A stretch of DNA of 64,000 nt from Pseudoalteromonas spongiae UST010723-006 (lineage in GTDB: Bacteria > Pseudomonadota > Gammaproteobacteria > Enterobacterales > Alteromonadaceae): the NCBI RefSeq assembly GCF_000238255.3, contig NZ_CP011039.1, forward strand, positions 669,001-733,000. Direction: 5' to 3'. The position numbers were made by a program, and so were the translations under genes. Position 1 is the first letter of the stretch, and each line of letters opens with the position of its first letter. Positions 61,226 through 64,000 of the stretch are shown piece by piece. A model generated the notes under the pieces. The model saw only the letters and a list, made by a program, of their open reading frames with translations. It was not told the origin of the DNA and made no database searches.

Positions 61226-61252
61226 TTAGCACTCTAGTTAAGAGAGTGCTAA
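61226..61252 (+). promoter_or_regulatory. CIRCE element (HrcA operator) upstream of rpoH
   Basis: TTAGCACTC (61226-61234) and GAGTGCTAA (61244-61252) are separated by exactly 9 bases, a perfect match to the CIRCE consensus bound by the HrcA repressor. It lies just after the sigmaE promoter and 36 bp before the rpoH start. No hrcA gene is in the window. Confidence 0.85.
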
Positions 61253-61288
61253 AGTTGAGAAAATTTGTTACTCCACCTGAGGTGAAAT

Positions 61289-62152
61289 ATGACAAAAGAG
61301 ATGAATGCCCTAACACTTAGTATGCCGCAAAACGCAGGTAGCATTGAAAGCTATCTACAAGCTGTAAGCACTATTCCTATGCTAAGTGCGGATGAGGAAA
61401 AGGCATTAGCAGAGAAGCTACAGGACAGTGGCGACCTTAATGCAGCACGTGCGTTAATTATGTCACACCTTAGATTTGTAGCGCATATCGCGAAAAGTTA
61501 CTCGGGTTATGGTTTACCGCAGGCAGATCTTATCCAGGAAGGTAACGTTGGCCTAATGAAGGCTGTAAAACGTTTTGACCCAACTGTAGGTGTACGCTTA
61601 GTATCGTTTGCTGTTCACTGGATTAAAGCTGAAATTCATGAATATGTGCTGAAAAACTGGCGCATCGTAAAAGTAGCAACGACTAAAGCGCAGCGTAAGT
61701 TGTTCTTTAACCTTCGTAAAAACAAAAAGCGTTTAGGCTGGTTTAATCACGAAGAAGTACAAACGGTTGCTAACGAATTAGGTGTATCTGAAAAAGACGT
61801 ACGTGAAATGGAATCACGTATGAGCAGCCAAGATATGGGCTTTGACCTAAATGCTGACGAAGACGACGGCGCAACACAGTCACAGTTTTCACCTGTTCAG
61901 TACTTAACAGACCAATCGTCTGACTTAGCTGAAACAGTTGAAGAAGAGCAGTGGCAAGATAATTCAAACCAACGTTTATTCTCAGCGTTAAATACGTTAG
62001 ATGACCGCTCACAAGATATTATTCGTGCACGCTGGTTAGCTGAAGAGAAAGAAACGCTGCAAGACCTAGCTGCTAAATACCAAGTATCAGCAGAGCGTGT
62101 TCGCCAGTTAGAAAAATCAGCTATGAAAAAGCTACAAAACTTAATGGCGTAA
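61289..62152 (+). CDS. rpoH: RNA polymerase heat-shock sigma factor RpoH (sigma32)
   Basis: This 287-residue sigma70-family protein has region 2 ([39 protein letters not shown]), the RpoH box [20 protein letters not shown], and region 4 ([20 protein letters not shown]). It directs transcription of chaperone and protease genes. GAGGTGA precedes the ATG. Its upstream region joins a sigmaE-type promoter and a CIRCE operator. The length matches E. coli RpoH (284). Confidence 0.97.
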   Translation: MTKEMNALTLSMPQNAGSIESYLQAVSTIPMLSADEEKALAEKLQDSGDLNAARALIMSHLRFVAHIAKSYSGYGLPQADLIQEGNVGLMKAVKRFDPTVGVRLVSFAVHWIKAEIHEYVLKNWRIVKVATTKAQRKLFFNLRKNKKRLGWFNHEEVQTVANELGVSEKDVREMESRMSSQDMGFDLNADEDDGATQSQFSPVQYLTDQSSDLAETVEEEQWQDNSNQRLFSALNTLDDRSQDIIRARWLAEEKETLQDLAAKYQVSAERVRQLEKSAMKKLQNLMA

Positions 62153-62175
62153 TTGCTAATTACAGCCAAAGAGAG

Positions 62176-62200
62176 AAAAGCCGCATCCGCGGCTTTTTTT
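62176..62200 (+). terminator. rpoH terminator
   Basis: AAAAGCCGC and GCGGCTTTT with an ATCC loop are followed by further T, 24 bases after the rpoH stop. Confidence 0.93.
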
Positions 62201-62767
62201 GTGGGTGAAGTTTATGATGCGGACAGGAGTAAATTTAGTTGTGTGATAAATCTAGCCCACATACAAATCCCTTTTAATCATTAAGCCCATCCATTGGCTC
62301 AATGTTACTTTTCTTTATTACAAGGTCCTTCTTTTCATCTAAAGACCGCCTACGGCGTTCTAATTTGTTCCCGACAAATTAGTGCTTCGCCAAAGATAAA
62401 GTAACCACAAATTTATCGGGAATAAATTTGAACAGCGAAGCTGACCCGAAGGGCGAAATACAAGGATGTATTTTGTAATAGAAAGGCGACCGCTCTATCA
62501 AACTTTATCCTCTAAGCAACTTTGAATTTTTAGACAACGCCATGAAGCGGCATCCATGCCTAAGCATGGCTTACTCGACTCGCTGCGCTGCCTGTCTCGG
62601 ATTATCAATTCAAAGTTGATTTTCGGGTTTTATAAAAAGCGGAAGGGAATCTCAGCAACAGCTTTCAAGGTCGCAATTGAGCGAATAGCGGTCGTTGCTA
62701 AAGAAGTATCAAAAATGCAAAATAGAGTGGTTTAACTTTAAAGATGATTATTAAAAGGAATTAAAAA
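62201..62767. repeat. Non-coding inverted-repeat region downstream of rpoH
   Basis: No credible gene is seen in these 567 bases. Two linked hairpins, TAATTTGT-TCCCG-ACAAATTA (62361-62381) and AAATTTAT-CGGGA-ATAAATTT (62409-62429), are near-inverted copies of each other. They lie within or beside imperfect GTTACTTT/AAAGTAAC arms (62304, 62398). A third hairpin AAATACA-AGGA-TGTATTT is at 62456-62473. A second part is bounded by CAACTTTGAATT (62517-62528) and AATTCAAAGTTG (62607-62618) with CCATGC-CTAA-GCATGG inside. The structure suggests a dispersed intergenic repeat or insertion remnant. Confidence 0.6.
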
Positions 62768-63586
62768 ATGCTCTTTGTAGAACTTAATAAACAGCTTGAT
62801 AAATCAGCGTGGCATACGCAAGATCCTCAGTGGCTGAAAGCCCGTAAAAAGCACTGGCAAACCTTAGTTAAATTTTTTAAAGCACATAAAATACTGCGTC
62901 CAGACAGCATTAAATATTATCAAACCTATTTTTTAACTGGTGAGTTACAAAATACTCAAGAAATAGGGTATTTTCCGCGAGAAGTGAATGCATTTTTAAT
63001 TATGATGTTCTACCCAGATCAAACAAAAGAAAGTTTGAGAACCGTATTTAATATATATTGTGAAACATATCACCCACAAAAAGTTATGCCGTGTTGCGAT
63101 GATAGCATCGACTTTTTCGAAAAAAATATAATGACTTTTGTTGAAGACCAAGAGGGGGTGTTAGGTGGCAACGAATCCATTTATTGCGATGTTTTATATG
63201 GTGAAACAAAAGAAGAGCAACTAAAGCGCCATTCATATAGAAACCAATATAACTTTCCGGCGTTATGCAGCAGTTTAAGTAAATTTGTTTTGGATGGTTG
63301 TCATTACAATTATGACTATTTTCAATATATCATTGATTTTTGTTTTCTTACAATAGCACCTGATGAATTAGAATTTGGTAGAACAAAAATAGAGTTACCT
63401 AAACAGCTTGCTATTTTTGCTAACTACGATCAGCTTGACCCATTTAAAGATACTAATCCCGAACGCTACGAAAGCGCTTGGAAAGTGGTTAATAAACTGA
63501 GAGCAAAATTTGACAATGAAGACCTGCCAGAAGAGCTCAAAACATTATGGGCTCAAGCTCAAAATCAAGAGGTCAGCTTAAGCTAA
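62768..63586 (+). CDS. Hypothetical protein (272 aa)
   Basis: I do not recognise this family. The 272-residue product is soluble, rich in aromatic residues and Asp/Glu/Lys, with Cys pairs (MPCCDDS) and no signal peptide or membrane helix. Residues 20-60 (WLKARKKHWQTLVKFFKAHK) look helical. AAGGA precedes the ATG by 9 bases. Its stop overlaps the start of the next gene (TAATG). Composition, the tight pair and the flanking repeat region resemble accessory or immunity-type cargo, but this is only inference. Confidence 0.7.
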   Translation: MLFVELNKQLDKSAWHTQDPQWLKARKKHWQTLVKFFKAHKILRPDSIKYYQTYFLTGELQNTQEIGYFPREVNAFLIMMFYPDQTKESLRTVFNIYCETYHPQKVMPCCDDSIDFFEKNIMTFVEDQEGVLGGNESIYCDVLYGETKEEQLKRHSYRNQYNFPALCSSLSKFVLDGCHYNYDYFQYIIDFCFLTIAPDELEFGRTKIELPKQLAIFANYDQLDPFKDTNPERYESAWKVVNKLRAKFDNEDLPEELKTLWAQAQNQEVSLS

Positions 63587-64000
63587 TGGAATTAGTAATA
63601 AAGTTGGCTGGTAAAACATCAAAGCAATCAGTAACAGGCTTTATAGCAAAGATGCTGAGCGAGGATGCACCTTTGTTTGTAGATGACGTTGATGCAGAAT
63701 ACCACATGGCGTTTGAAGCCTTATCCTACTTTGAACAGCCAGACTATAAAAAAGTGTCAGGGCAAGATTTTATTGCACAGTGGGAGCTCGGTGGAGATGC
63801 CGAATATGAAGAAATATTACTCTCATTAAATGAGGCTGGGTTAGATAAAATTGTTGCTTATATAAATCTTGACCAAACTGAAAAAATTGTAATATGTGAA
63901 AAGGGTGCTTTGTTATCTCTGCCACCCGATTCAATTCAACATTTTAGCAAAGCTGAAAATTCACAAGAGAGGCAATTTGAATTTTTATTGAGCCTTTTAC
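63586..64000 (+). CDS. Hypothetical protein, cut by the right edge
   Basis: The frame is open from an ATG at 63586 to the window end, about 138 codons. The product begins MELVIKLAGKTSKQSVTG and contains an acidic region with LSYFEQPDYKKVSGQDFIAQ. No signal peptide or family motif is seen. It overlaps the previous gene by one base and so is probably translated together with it. The 3' end, and hence the full size, is not visible. Confidence 0.6.
   Translation, partial: MELVIKLAGKTSKQSVTGFIAKMLSEDAPLFVDDVDAEYHMAFEALSYFEQPDYKKVSGQDFIAQWELGGDAEYEEILLSLNEAGLDKIVAYINLDQTEKIVICEKGALLSLPPDSIQHFSKAENSQERQFEFLLSLL

Overview
The window is a contiguous, gene-dense, AT-rich stretch of a gammaproteobacterial chromosome. 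It fits a marine member of the Alteromonadales, most likely close to Pseudoalteromonas. That placement rests on three observations: an argininosuccinate lyase fused to an acetyltransferase (the ArgH(A) form), an acs gene next to a CrbR/ErdR-type regulator and facing a DcaP-type porin, and the overall gene content. It is an inference, since no 16S or other marker comparison could be run. I found no rRNA, tRNA, CRISPR array, transposase or prophage gene.

Layout. 1-3.7 kb: mutS (cut by the left edge), pncC/cinA and recA, the last with a LexA box inside its promoter. 3.8-9.7 kb: an outer-membrane DUF3943 protein, then an acetate module (DcaP-like porin divergent from acs, followed by a CrbR-like response regulator). 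9.7-12 kb: yfhL-trhP (tRNA hydroxylation) and ndk. 12.3-21.7 kb: the conserved rlmN-pilW-rodZ-ispG-hisS-yfgM-bamB-der cluster, in which PilW carries two extra C-terminal LysM domains. 21.8-24.7 kb: a VOC protein, a TetR-hydrolase pair with a large tandem operator, and a GAF protein with a degenerate GGDEF domain. 24.7-31.8 kb: arginine biosynthesis, argE divergent from argCBFGH(A). 32-33 kb: two small unknown genes behind a hairpin-rich leader. 33-45 kb: cell-envelope genes (two Wzi-like proteins, coaD, waaA, gmhA, hldE, kdkA, gmhB, two GT9 glycosyltransferases, a TetR and a DUF1415 protein). 45-51 kb: kbl-tdh, glpE-glpG, a FliL-like protein, ubiC-ubiA and a 2OG-Fe(II) oxygenase. 51-56 kb: a LysR regulator, a REC-DUF3369-HD-GYP protein, a DUF2721 protein and a long coiled-coil protein. 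56-62 kb: yjaG, rsmD and ftsY-ftsE-ftsX-rpoH. 62-64 kb: a non-coding inverted-repeat region, then two unrecognised, tightly linked genes, the second cut by the right edge.

How the genes work together. Most are housekeeping genes in conserved order. The envelope block makes and transfers Kdo and ADP-heptose for inner-core LPS, although hldD is not in the window. The arginine block covers N-acetylglutamate formation (through the ArgH(A) fusion) to arginine, except the argD step. The acetate block couples a porin, acetyl-CoA synthetase and a likely regulator.

The most striking signal is upstream of rpoH. A sigmaE-type promoter is followed at once by a perfect CIRCE element (9-bp arms, 9-bp spacer). 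This suggests that the HrcA repressor controls the heat-shock sigma factor here. Other notable points are 16 tandem 15-16-residue repeats in FtsY, the PilW-LysM fusion, the TetR double operator, intergenic inverted-repeat elements, and unknown genes at 32 kb, 54.7 kb and the right edge.
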